DNA of 64,000 nt. Source: Micropruina sp. (GTDB lineage: Bacteria > Actinomycetota > Actinomycetes > Propionibacteriales > Propionibacteriaceae). The stretch covers positions 558,001 to 622,000 of the forward strand of contig JADJTM010000002.1 of the NCBI GenBank assembly GCA_016711205.1, read 5' to 3'. Position numbers and translations under genes: made by a program. The notes under the pieces were generated by a model. It saw only the letters and a program-made list of their open reading frames with translations. It made no database searches and was not told the origin of the DNA. Shown here piece by piece: positions 43,999 through 52,573 of the stretch (within the stretch, counting starts at the first letter, position 1; each line of letters opens with the position of its first letter).

Positions 43999-45629
43999 GG
44001 TTTCGCGTCCTCGTTGGCGTCCCAGTTCAGCATGCCCGCCCGATGGTGCAGCTGGTCGGACGACGCCGCCTCCTCGGCCTGCTGGCGTGCCTTCAGCGCC
44101 GAGTAGGTTTCGATCGCGACCGGCACCGGACGTCCGGACGCCTCGCCGAACGGACCCGACTCGTACATACCCGGGCCACCCTCGAAGTCGAGCGAGCAGG
44201 CCAGCTCTTCGAGCCCGTGCGCCTCTTCGCGGTGCGCCTTGGGAATCACGTACCGCTCGTCGTACTTGGCGATCGCCAGCAACCGGTACATCTGCTCCAT
44301 GGCCTCGGGGGTCATGCCCACCGCGGCGGCCAGCTCGGGGTCGCGTCCGGTGCCCAGGGTGACCCCGCGCATGTAGGAGCGCATCGCGGCCAGCTTCTGC
44401 AGCACGCCGGTGACGATCGAGGTGTCGCCGGCGGTGAACAGCTCGGCCAGGTAGCTGACCGGAATGCGCAGCGCGTCGATGGCGCCGAACAGGTTGCCGG
44501 CGGCCTCGGCGTCGTGGCCCTGGTCCTTGAGCAGGTCGGTGACCGGTGACAGCGGCGGGATGTACCAGACCATCGGCATCGTCCGGTACTCCGGGTGCAG
44601 CGGCAGGGCCACCTTGAAGTGCTTGATCAGGGCGTAGATCGGCGAGCGCTGGGCTGCGGTGATCCAGTCGGCGGGCATGCCGGCCGCCTGCGCCGCGGCG
44701 ACCACCTGGGGGTCGTGCGGGTCGAGCAGCAGGTCCAGTTGCGACTCGTACAGCTCGTCGTCGGGGGCGGACGCGGCTTCGAGCACCTTGTCGGCGTCGT
44801 AGAAGACGATGCCCAGGTAGCGCAGCCGTCCGACACAGGTCTCGGAGCACACCGTCGGCAGCCCCACCTCGACCCGCGGATAGCAGAACGTGCACTTCTC
44901 GGCCTTGCCCGAGCGGTGGTTGAAGTACATCTTCTTGTACGGGCAGCCGGTGATGCACTGGCGCCAGCCGCGGCAGCGGTCCTGGTCGACCAGCACGATG
45001 CCGTCCTCGGCCCGCTTGTAGATGGCGCCCGAGGGGCAGGACGCCATGCACGAGGGGTTGAGGCAGTGCTCGCAGATGCGCGGCAGGAAGAACATGAAGC
45101 TCTTCTCGTACTCGAACTTGATCTTCTCGTTCGCCTCGTCGCGCAGCTTCTCGATGATCGGGTCGGTCGAACCGGTCGCGTACACCCCGCCCAGAGAGTC
45201 GTCCCAGTTGGCCGACCAGGTGATCGCGGTGTCTTCGCCGGTGATCAGCGACTTGGGCCGGGCGACCGGAAAGTCGTCGCCGAGCGGGGCCGAGATCAGG
45301 TTCGCGTAATCGTAGGTCCAGGGCTCGTAGTAGTCGTTCAGCTCGGGCTGCACCGGTGAGGCGAAGATGCTGAGCAGCTTGGCAAACCGCCCGCCACTAC
45401 GCAGTTTGAGGCCGCCCGACTTGGTGCGCACCCAACCGCCGCGCCACTTGTCCTGGTCTTCGTAGCGGCGTGGGTAGCCGAGCCCCGGCCGGGTCTCGAC
45501 GTTGTTGAACCACACGTACTCGGTGCCGGCCCGGTTCGTCCAGGCCTGCTTGCAGGTGACCGAACAGGTATGGCAGCCGATGCACTTGTCGAGGTTCATC
45601 ACCATGCCGACCTGCGCCATGATTCTCAT
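43995..45629 (-). CDS. narH: Respiratory nitrate reductase, beta subunit
   Basis: This 544-residue iron-sulfur subunit carries electrons from NarI to NarG. Four cluster motifs are visible: CIGCHTCSVTC, CEHCLNPSCMASC, CRGWRQCITGC and CTFCYPRVEVGLPTVC. In the third, Trp replaces one Cys, the hallmark of the [3Fe-4S] cluster in NarH. The start overlaps the narG stop (ATGA), and an ATG four codons in (45617) is an alternative. Confidence 0.95.
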   Translation of the reverse strand: MRIMAQVGMVMNLDKCIGCHTCSVTCKQAWTNRAGTEYVWFNNVETRPGLGYPRRYEDQDKWRGGWVRTKSGGLKLRSGGRFAKLLSIFASPVQPELNDYYEPWTYDYANLISAPLGDDFPVARPKSLITGEDTAITWSANWDDSLGGVYATGSTDPIIEKLRDEANEKIKFEYEKSFMFFLPRICEHCLNPSCMASCPSGAIYKRAEDGIVLVDQDRCRGWRQCITGCPYKKMYFNHRSGKAEKCTFCYPRVEVGLPTVCSETCVGRLRYLGIVFYDADKVLEAASAPDDELYESQLDLLLDPHDPQVVAAAQAAGMPADWITAAQRSPIYALIKHFKVALPLHPEYRTMPMVWYIPPLSPVTDLLKDQGHDAEAAGNLFGAIDALRIPVSYLAELFTAGDTSIVTGVLQKLAAMRSYMRGVTLGTGRDPELAAAVGMTPEAMEQMYRLLAIAKYDERYVIPKAHREEAHGLEELACSLDFEGGPGMYESGPFGEASGRPVPVAIETYSALKARQQAEEAASSDQLHHRAGMLNWDANEDAKP

Positions 45630-48600
45630 CAGTACGTCACCTCCTGGCTACGACGGCGGACGGTGGACACGATGTCGCGTTGCACCCCGGTGGGGCCGAG
45701 GTAGTTGAACGCGTACGACAACTGCGCGTAGGCACCGATCAGATGGGTCGGCTTGAGCAGGATCCGGGTGACCGAGTTGTGAATGCCGCCGCGCTTGCCG
45801 GTGGCCTCGGACTTGGGCACGTCGATGGTGCGTTCCTGGGCGTGCTGCACGTAGCAGATGCCGTCCGGCAGCTTGTGGGTGACCACCGCCCGGGCCACGA
45901 AAACCCCGTTGGCGTTGGTCAGCTCGATCCAGTCGTTGTCGCTGACCCCGATCGATTGGGCGTCCGCGACGCTCAGCCAGGCCTGCGGGCCGCCTCGTCC
46001 GAGGCTGAGCATGAACAGGTTGTCCTGGTACTCGGAGTGGATCGACCACTTGTTGTGCACGGTCAGGTAGCGCAGGGTGATCGCCTTCTCACCGGTCGGG
46101 CCCAGTTCGGGCTCGCCGAAGGCTCGGCTCATGTCCAGCGGTGGACGGAACGTGGGCAGCTGTTCACCGGCGTCGATGATCCAGTCGTGGTCGAGGAAGA
46201 AGTGCATCCGGCCCGACAGGGTGTGCCACGGCTTGAGCCGCTCGGTGTTGATGGTGAAGGCGGCGTAGCGTCGTCCGCCGGTCTCGGAGCCGGACCATTC
46301 CGGTGAGGTGATCACCGGTTGCGGCGCCTCCTGGGTCTGCTTGAACGTGATCCGGCGCTCTTCCTGGCCCTCGGAGAGGTCGACCAGTTTGCACCCGGTC
46401 TTGGCCTCCAGATCGCGGAAGCCCTGGGTGGCCAGCTCGCCGTTGGTGGTGCCCGAGAAGGCGAGAATCGCCTCGGCCAGCCGCGAGTCGGTGTCGATCG
46501 CCGGACGTCCGGCGGCCGTGCCGGAGGGCATCACGCCGTGCAGCCGGCCCAGCAACTCGACCGAGTGCTTCACGTCGTAGGTGATGTTCTTCACGGTGAA
46601 GCCGAGCCGGTCGGCCAGCGGGCCGACGGAAGCCAGCTTGTCGGCGATCGCGGTGTAGTCGCGCTCGACCAGCATCATCAGCGGCAGGTTGCGACCGGGC
46701 ACGGCGGGCAGGTCGGTGCCGCGCCAGTCGGGCACATGGCCGCCGGGCTGGCTGATCTGGCCGGGTGTGTCGTGCTGCATCGGTACGGCCACGATGTCGG
46801 AGCGGGTGTCGAGGCGTCCCTTGGCCAGGGTCGAGATGGCCCGGGCCAGCAGGCTGAAGAACTCGAAGTCGCTCTTGGCCTCCCACGGCGGGTCGATGGC
46901 GGGGGTGAAGGCGTGCACGAACGGGTGCATGTCGGTGCTGCTCAGGTCGTACTTCTCGTACCAGGTGGCGGCCGGAAAGACGATGTCGCTGAGCAGTGTG
47001 GTGGACGTCATCCTGAAGTCGGCGCTGAGCAGCAGGTCGACCTTGCCCTCGGGTGCCTCGTCGCGGAACCGCACCACGCTCGGCTTGGCCTCGGCCGCGT
47101 GATCGTTGGGCATCAGGTTCGAGCCGGTGCCCAACAGGTGCTTGAGAAAGTACTCGTTGCCCTTGGCGGACGACCCGAACAGGTTCGAGCGCCACACCAC
47201 CATCGTGCGCGGCCAGTTGCCGGGGGCGTCGATGTCTTCCAGGGCGGTGGTCAGCGAGCCGTCCTTCAGCTTGCCGGCCACCCATTCGCCGACGCTCGCC
47301 GCCTCACCCGCGGCCACCGCCGCCTTGGCCTCGTCGGCCAGGTCGAGCGGGTTGCGGTCGAACTGCGGGTAGAACGGCATCCAGCCCAGCCGGTGGCTGA
47401 GCGCCATGGCGTCGGCGGTGTGCAGCCCGTCCAGCTTGCCGGTGGACAGCGGCGACTTGACCCGGTCGGCGGAGTAGCCGTCGGTGCGCCACTGGTCGGT
47501 GTGCATGTACCAGTAGCCGGTGCCGATCATGGTGCGTGGCGGACGCGACCAGTCCAGGGCGTTGGCCAGGTTGAACCAGCCGGTCATCGGACGGCACTTC
47601 TCCTGCCCGACGTAGTGCGCCCAGCCGCCGCCGTTGCGGCCGATCGAACCGGTCAGCATCAGCAACGAGATGATCGCCCGGTAGGTCACGTCGGCGTGGA
47701 ACCAGTGGCAGATGCCGGCGCCGATGATGATCATCGTGCGACCCTGCGAATCCTCGGAGTTCTTCGCGAACTCGCGCGCGATGCGAATGCAGGCCTCGGC
47801 GGGCACCGAGGTGATCTCAGCCTGCCAGGCCGGGGTGTAGGGGGTCTGCACGTCGTCGTAGCCGGACGCCCACGTGCCGGGCAGGCCGGGCCGTCCGACG
47901 CCGTACTGGGCCAGCATCAGGTCGAACACGGTGGTGACCAGATGCTCACCGACCCGGACGGCGGGCACGCCGCGGCGAATGATGGTGCCCTCGCCGCGCG
48001 GATCCTCGAAGCAGGGCAGGGCGATCTCGACCTGCTCGGCCGCGTCGACGTCCAGCAGGCTGAGTGCGGGCTGCAGATCGCCCAGGTCGAGGTTCCAGTT
48101 GCCCTTGCCGGCCTCGTTGTAGCGATCGCCCATGGTGCCGTTGGGGGCCACCGGGGCGTTGGTCGCGCCGTCCCACAGCACGGTGCGGAACGCGGCGTCC
48201 GGACGCTCGTCCGCGCCGGTCGAACCGGTCGAAACCAGGTCGGCGGCGGTGAGGAACTTGGCGGCGGTCAGGCCGTGGCCGTCGGGATGATCGACCAGGG
48301 TGACCAGCATGGTCAGGTCGGTGTACTGCTTGACGTAGTCGGTGAAGAACGGCACCTCGCGATCGACGAAGTTCTCCTTGAGCATCACGTGGCCCATCGC
48401 CATCGCGAGCGCGGCGTCCGTGCCGGCCTGGGCGGGCAGCCACTCGTCGGCGAACTTGACGTTGTCGGCGTAGTCGGGGCTGACCGTGACCACCTTGGTG
48501 CCGCGGTAGCGCACCTCGGCCATCCAGTGGGCGTCGGGGGTGCGGGTGACGGGCACGTTGCTGCCCCACATCATCAGGTAGGTCGAATCCCACCAGTCGC

Positions 48601-49360
48601 CCGACTCGGGCACGTCGGTCTGGTCGCCGAACACCTGCGGCGAGGCCACCGGCAGGTCGGCGTACCAGTCGTAGAACGACGTCATTGCGCCGCCGATCAA
48701 ATGGTTGAACCGGGTGCCGACGGCGTGGCTGACCATCGACATCGCCGGGATCGGCGAGAAGCTGACGCAGCGGTCGGGGCCGTAGGTCGCGATCGTGTGC
48801 ACGTACGAGGCCGCCGCGATCTCGAGCGCCTCGTTCCACGAGATGCGTACCAGGCCGCCCTTGCCGCGCGCCGTCTGGTAGCGCTTGCGGGTCTCGGGGT
48901 CGGTCGAGATCTCGGCGAACGCCGCGACCGGGTCGCCGTTGTGGCGGGCCTTGGCGGCCCGGTAGGCCTCGATCAGCACCCCTCGTCCGTAGGGGTAGCG
49001 GACGCGGGTGGGCGAGTAGGTGTACCACGAGAAGGCCGCGCCGCGGGGACAGCCGCGGGGCTCGTACTCGGGCCGGTCGGGGCCGGTGGTGGGGTAGTCG
49101 GTCTGCTGCGACTCCCAGGTGATGATGCCGTCCTTGACGTACACCTTCCACGAGCACGAACCGGTGCAGTTCACCCCGTGGGTGGAGCGGACCACCTTGT
49201 CATGGCTCCAACGGTCGCGGTAGAACACGTCGCCCTGGCGGCCGCCCTCGCGGAACACGGCGCGTCCGTCCGTGGTCTGGTCCCACTTGGTGAAGTAGCG
49301 GCCCAGCTTGAGCAGGGCGTCGGCCGCAGGCCCGTCCAGATGTGCGCGCGTGGAGGTCAT
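45629..49360 (-). CDS. narG: Respiratory nitrate reductase, alpha (catalytic) subunit
   Basis: This 1243-residue Mo-bis-MGD enzyme reduces nitrate to nitrite on the cytoplasmic side. The N-terminal His-Cys3 cluster motif is THGVNCTGSCSWKVYVKDG with a later Cys in GCPRGAAFSW. Further family segments are GSNVPVTRTPDAHW and LRYLTVHNKWSIHSEYQ. There is no twin-Arg signal, as expected for the NarGHI type. It heads the operon narGHJI-narK-narK-mogA/moaB. The 78 bases before it, up to the upstream gene's stop, probably hold the promoter, but I see no clear Fnr site. Confidence 0.96.
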   Translation of the reverse strand: MTSTRAHLDGPAADALLKLGRYFTKWDQTTDGRAVFREGGRQGDVFYRDRWSHDKVVRSTHGVNCTGSCSWKVYVKDGIITWESQQTDYPTTGPDRPEYEPRGCPRGAAFSWYTYSPTRVRYPYGRGVLIEAYRAAKARHNGDPVAAFAEISTDPETRKRYQTARGKGGLVRISWNEALEIAAASYVHTIATYGPDRCVSFSPIPAMSMVSHAVGTRFNHLIGGAMTSFYDWYADLPVASPQVFGDQTDVPESGDWWDSTYLMMWGSNVPVTRTPDAHWMAEVRYRGTKVVTVSPDYADNVKFADEWLPAQAGTDAALAMAMGHVMLKENFVDREVPFFTDYVKQYTDLTMLVTLVDHPDGHGLTAAKFLTAADLVSTGSTGADERPDAAFRTVLWDGATNAPVAPNGTMGDRYNEAGKGNWNLDLGDLQPALSLLDVDAAEQVEIALPCFEDPRGEGTIIRRGVPAVRVGEHLVTTVFDLMLAQYGVGRPGLPGTWASGYDDVQTPYTPAWQAEITSVPAEACIRIAREFAKNSEDSQGRTMIIIGAGICHWFHADVTYRAIISLLMLTGSIGRNGGGWAHYVGQEKCRPMTGWFNLANALDWSRPPRTMIGTGYWYMHTDQWRTDGYSADRVKSPLSTGKLDGLHTADAMALSHRLGWMPFYPQFDRNPLDLADEAKAAVAAGEAASVGEWVAGKLKDGSLTTALEDIDAPGNWPRTMVVWRSNLFGSSAKGNEYFLKHLLGTGSNLMPNDHAAEAKPSVVRFRDEAPEGKVDLLLSADFRMTSTTLLSDIVFPAATWYEKYDLSSTDMHPFVHAFTPAIDPPWEAKSDFEFFSLLARAISTLAKGRLDTRSDIVAVPMQHDTPGQISQPGGHVPDWRGTDLPAVPGRNLPLMMLVERDYTAIADKLASVGPLADRLGFTVKNITYDVKHSVELLGRLHGVMPSGTAAGRPAIDTDSRLAEAILAFSGTTNGELATQGFRDLEAKTGCKLVDLSEGQEERRITFKQTQEAPQPVITSPEWSGSETGGRRYAAFTINTERLKPWHTLSGRMHFFLDHDWIIDAGEQLPTFRPPLDMSRAFGEPELGPTGEKAITLRYLTVHNKWSIHSEYQDNLFMLSLGRGGPQAWLSVADAQSIGVSDNDWIELTNANGVFVARAVVTHKLPDGICYVQHAQERTIDVPKSEATGKRGGIHNSVTRILLKPTHLIGAYAQLSYAFNYLGPTGVQRDIVSTVRRRSQEVTY

Positions 49361-49438
49361 GGGTAGTGCATATCAGCGGACCGGCCAAAGGTCAGCTATT
49401 TCTACGAAAAGGTTGGCATATTCGTGGGGAGACTACGC

Positions 49439-50320
49439 TCAGCGGCCCGTTTGGGACGGGGGTGATGCCGGTACCACGGAGCCGAACGCATGCTCAGCCC
49501 GAAAGGCGCAGGGCCGGCACAGGGCGCCCTCGCCGCGGGGGTGGCGGGTGCCGCAGCGCGGGCACGCCACGGTGCTCACCCGGGCCAGGTCGTATTCCGG
49601 TTGCTGCGCCAGCTGCACCAGGCCGGACGATCCGCCGACACTGAGCGCCTGCTGGGGGCACAGGCGCACGCAGGCGGTGTCGGCGCGGCAGAGGTGAGCG
49701 TGGTGCCGCAGCACCAGCGCGTCGCCGTCGGCGATCAGTTCGAGCGCGTCGTGGGGGCAGGCCCGCACGCAGACCCCGCACGCGGTGCAACCGTCGGCGA
49801 GGAGCCGGGCCCCGACCGGCGCGGACGCCGGTTGGTCGTCGGGGCTCAGTTGCGCGCGTCCCTGGTCGGCCAGCAGCCGCAGCGCCGAGACGCCGCGTTC
49901 TTCGGCGTCGGCGTCGAGGTCGAGCGCCGGGGAGGGTACTCGCAGGCCGAACGCGGAACGCCGGGCGAACGCGGTGCCGGCCAGGTCGTAGACCGAGCCG
50001 CGCCGTCGTCCGGGACGCCGGTGCGGCGGCTCGGCGATCGTGGTGAGCTCGGGAATCGCCCGGCTCCAGGAGGCCAGCACCCGGTCGTGCCCGTCGGCGT
50101 CCTGATCGCACGGCAACACCTCGACCCGGCGCACCCCGGACGCCAGCAGTTGCGCGGGCAGCCCGAGCGACTCCGCCGTCACGCAGCCGGTCAGCCGAAC
50201 CACCACCACCCCGGCCGGCGGCGTGGGCACGTCGCGGGACTGGCAGGCGATCACCGCCAGTTCGGGCGGGTCGATGGCGCCCAGCCACCGAAGCAGGTCA
50301 GGGCTGCGGTCGCTGGGCAT
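49439..50320 (-). CDS. 4Fe-4S protein with MvhD-like head and zinc-ribbon-like tail
   Basis: This 293-residue protein lies at the end of the dms operon. The first 90 residues (ELAVIACQSRD, VVVVRLTGCVTAESLG, GVRRVEVLPCDQD) resemble the FrhD/MvhD iron-sulfur fold of hydrogenase/heterodisulfide reductase subunits. In the middle is a ferredoxin-like pair, CTACGVCVRACP and CRADTACVRLCP; the second motif has lost one Cys. At the end, CPRCGTRHPRGEGALCRPC looks like a zinc ribbon. It overlaps the TorD gene by 23 bp. It may pass electrons to, or help assemble, the DMSO-reductase-like enzyme; the exact role is unknown. Confidence 0.7.
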   Translation of the reverse strand: MPSDRSPDLLRWLGAIDPPELAVIACQSRDVPTPPAGVVVVRLTGCVTAESLGLPAQLLASGVRRVEVLPCDQDADGHDRVLASWSRAIPELTTIAEPPHRRPGRRRGSVYDLAGTAFARRSAFGLRVPSPALDLDADAEERGVSALRLLADQGRAQLSPDDQPASAPVGARLLADGCTACGVCVRACPHDALELIADGDALVLRHHAHLCRADTACVRLCPQQALSVGGSSGLVQLAQQPEYDLARVSTVACPRCGTRHPRGEGALCRPCAFRAEHAFGSVVPASPPSQTGR

Positions 50321-50888
50321 CGAGCCCCTCCAGAAAGCCGTCCACCAGCCCCGGCAGAGCAGCCAGCAGGGGGGTGTGCGCGCGAGCCCGCAGTTCGTCC
50401 AGCACCAAGGAGCAGAACCGGTCGACGTGATCGGACCGGAACGCCGCGATCTCGGCCGCACCCCCGGAGTCGGTGTCGGTCTTCGCAGCCACTGCCGCCA
50501 GGTGCGCCAGGTAATGCAGCTCAACGCCCAACTGGTCGGGCTCCGCAGCGCCGAACTGCGTCAGACCCAGCCCGGCGTCGCGGTAACGCGCCACGAGCTC
50601 GGCGCTGAGCTCGGGCTCGTCCGCACCGGTCCACTCCGACTCGCGCAGCCGGACGGCCGGTGTCGGGCCGCCGAGCAACGCCTGCCATTCGGCACCGACG
50701 GCACTGGACGAGAACCCGTCGTCCAGCAGTCGCAGCGCCGCCACCGACGCGGGGTTGTGCAGGGGCCAGGTCCGGCGGCCCGCACGGTCGGCGAGCCGGT
50801 CGAGCAGCGCCCCGTCGGGCGGCTTCAGCAACAGCCGGGCGACCACGAACCCGGCTGTTGCGGTGGCCGTCGGGGCGCTCGCGGGCAC
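50298..50888 (-). CDS. TorD/DmsD-family molybdoenzyme chaperone
   Basis: This 196-residue all-helical chaperone is related to TorD/NarJ, with LGVELHYLAHLAAVAAK and FCSLVLDELRA helices typical of the family. It would bind the twin-Arg signal of the DmsA-like protein during cofactor insertion. GTG at 50888 lies three bases after the DmsC-like stop. It overlaps the next gene by 23 bp. Confidence 0.8.
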   Translation of the reverse strand: MPASAPTATATAGFVVARLLLKPPDGALLDRLADRAGRRTWPLHNPASVAALRLLDDGFSSSAVGAEWQALLGGPTPAVRLRESEWTGADEPELSAELVARYRDAGLGLTQFGAAEPDQLGVELHYLAHLAAVAAKTDTDSGGAAEIAAFRSDHVDRFCSLVLDELRARAHTPLLAALPGLVDGFLEGLDAQRPQP

Positions 50889-50891
50889 CGA

Positions 50892-51923
50892 TCAGATCCC
50901 GATCCGGAACATCGCCTCGTAGTGCAGCATGCGTCCGATGAACTCGCCGGCGAAGGCGAACGCCAGACTGAGCAGCACCATCGCCACCAGGGTGGTCGAG
51001 CGGTGCAGCTTCGTCGTCTCGGCCTTGCGGTACACGAAGAAGCCGAGAATCAGCGCGGTGACGCCCGCGCAGGCCAGTCGCACCCACAGCAGCGGTCCGG
51101 TGAGCACCTCCAGCGACTGCATGGCCGCGGTCGATCCGTTGGCCGCGAGGCTGCCCAGGTAGAGCGGGTAAGCGATCAGGATCGCCACCGCCACCAGGGC
51201 ACCGATCAGTGCGAACCAGCTGAGCATCGCCGACACGATCTTCCACTCCGTCGCGCTCGTCGGGGCGTTGATCTGGCGGATGCGGCTACGCACCTGCACC
51301 ATCAGCCCACCGCCGGACGGCGAGGTTTCGGACTGGTCCGGGACCGACTGCTGCGGCTCGGCAACGGCGGTCTCGGCCCGGCGAGCGCGGATCAGCGTGG
51401 TGGCCATCAGGGCGGCGCCCACGGCCAGTACCCCCAGCAGGGCAGCGGTGGCGAAGAACGAGAACGGCACCATCCACGAGTTCCAGGCGGGCACCGTGAC
51501 CAATGTGTAATAGATCATGCTCTCGGCGACCAGCAGCGCGATGCCGAGCAGCGCGGTCAACCCGGCCACCACCTGGCGCAGCACGTAACTGCCCCAGCCG
51601 AACCACTCCATCAGCGCGAACAGAAAGCCGAAGGCGGCGAACGACACGCCCAACAGGATCTCGCGCGACAACCACGACGACTCCCAGTGCCGCACGACGT
51701 TGAGGCTGTTCAGCATGTCACCCAGGTGCAGCAGCGACACCACCAGCGCGAAGACCAGCACCGGTCCGATGGCGTACAGCACCGGTGCGATGATCCGCTC
51801 GAGCGTGGCCCGGTCGTGCCGCCGGCCCAGTACCAGTTGAATCACGCCGAGGGTGATGAAGGTGCCGACCGACATCTGCGACACGACGGTGAAGATCACC
51901 ATCGGCAGCTCATGGACGTTCAT
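50892..51923 (-). CDS. DMSO reductase-type membrane anchor subunit (DmsC-like)
   Basis: This 343-residue membrane protein has about eight helices. It starts with MNVHELPMVIFTVVSQMSVG, characteristic of DmsC. It anchors the AB dimer and oxidises menaquinol. A charged loop of about 45 residues (near 180-225) divides the helices. The ATG at 51923 overlaps the stop of the B subunit by one base; the longer open frame upstream lies inside that gene. Confidence 0.9.
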   Translation of the reverse strand: MNVHELPMVIFTVVSQMSVGTFITLGVIQLVLGRRHDRATLERIIAPVLYAIGPVLVFALVVSLLHLGDMLNSLNVVRHWESSWLSREILLGVSFAAFGFLFALMEWFGWGSYVLRQVVAGLTALLGIALLVAESMIYYTLVTVPAWNSWMVPFSFFATAALLGVLAVGAALMATTLIRARRAETAVAEPQQSVPDQSETSPSGGGLMVQVRSRIRQINAPTSATEWKIVSAMLSWFALIGALVAVAILIAYPLYLGSLAANGSTAAMQSLEVLTGPLLWVRLACAGVTALILGFFVYRKAETTKLHRSTTLVAMVLLSLAFAFAGEFIGRMLHYEAMFRIGI

Positions 51924-52561
51924 CAGATCTCCCGAGGATTCGCGATGTGCCCGGTGGCGCGGTCCCACGCCTGCGCATCGCGGTGCGGCTTGACCACCAG
52001 GTGCGGTTGGGTGACGGACGGATCCGGCAAGGGGGCGATGCCGGCCTCGGTGCCGTGGGCGGCGCGCAGGTCCGCGATCGGACCGAACTCGAGGGCGCGC
52101 GACGGGCAGGCGTCCACGCAGGCCGGTTGCTCGCCAACGGATCGGTAGTCGTAGCACAGGTCGCACTTGCTCATGCGGCCCACGGCGGCGTTGAACTGCG
52201 GCGCGCCGTAGGGGCAGGCCCATTCGCAGTAGCGGCACCCGACGCACTTGCTCTGGTCGACGAAGACCGTGCCGTCCTCGCGCTGGGTCATCGCGGTGGT
52301 CGGGCAGACCTGCATGCAGATCGGCGATTCGCAGTGGTTGCAGGCCACCGAGGTGTAGTAGGTGAACACGTTGGGGGTCGCGGTGTTGTCGACCATCCGC
52401 CAGCCGCCGCCCGAGTACTCGACCACCCGGCGCCACAGGATGCCGAGCGGCAGGTCATGCTTGTCGACGCAGGCGATCTGACAGGCCTTGCAGCCGGTGC
52501 ACAGCGTCTGGTCGAAGAAGAAGCCGTACCCGGCTCCAGCCTGGGTGAACTCCGAGCTCAT
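51923..52561 (-). CDS. DMSO reductase-type iron-sulfur subunit (DmsB-like)
   Basis: This 212-residue electron-transfer subunit has four [4Fe-4S] motifs: CTGCKACQIAC, CNHCESPICMQVCP, CVGCRYCEWACP and CDLCYDYRSVGEQPAC. All Cys positions are filled. It is placed between catalytic and anchor subunits, 12 bases after the A subunit. Confidence 0.95.
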   Translation of the reverse strand: MSSEFTQAGAGYGFFFDQTLCTGCKACQIACVDKHDLPLGILWRRVVEYSGGGWRMVDNTATPNVFTYYTSVACNHCESPICMQVCPTTAMTQREDGTVFVDQSKCVGCRYCEWACPYGAPQFNAAVGRMSKCDLCYDYRSVGEQPACVDACPSRALEFGPIADLRAAHGTEAGIAPLPDPSVTQPHLVVKPHRDAQAWDRATGHIANPREI

Positions 52562-52573
52562 GATCGTCTTCTC

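Noticed and set aside
49361..49438. Fnr/Crp-type site before narG
   Set aside because: I looked for a TTGAT-N4-ATCAA-like palindrome and found none that is convincing.
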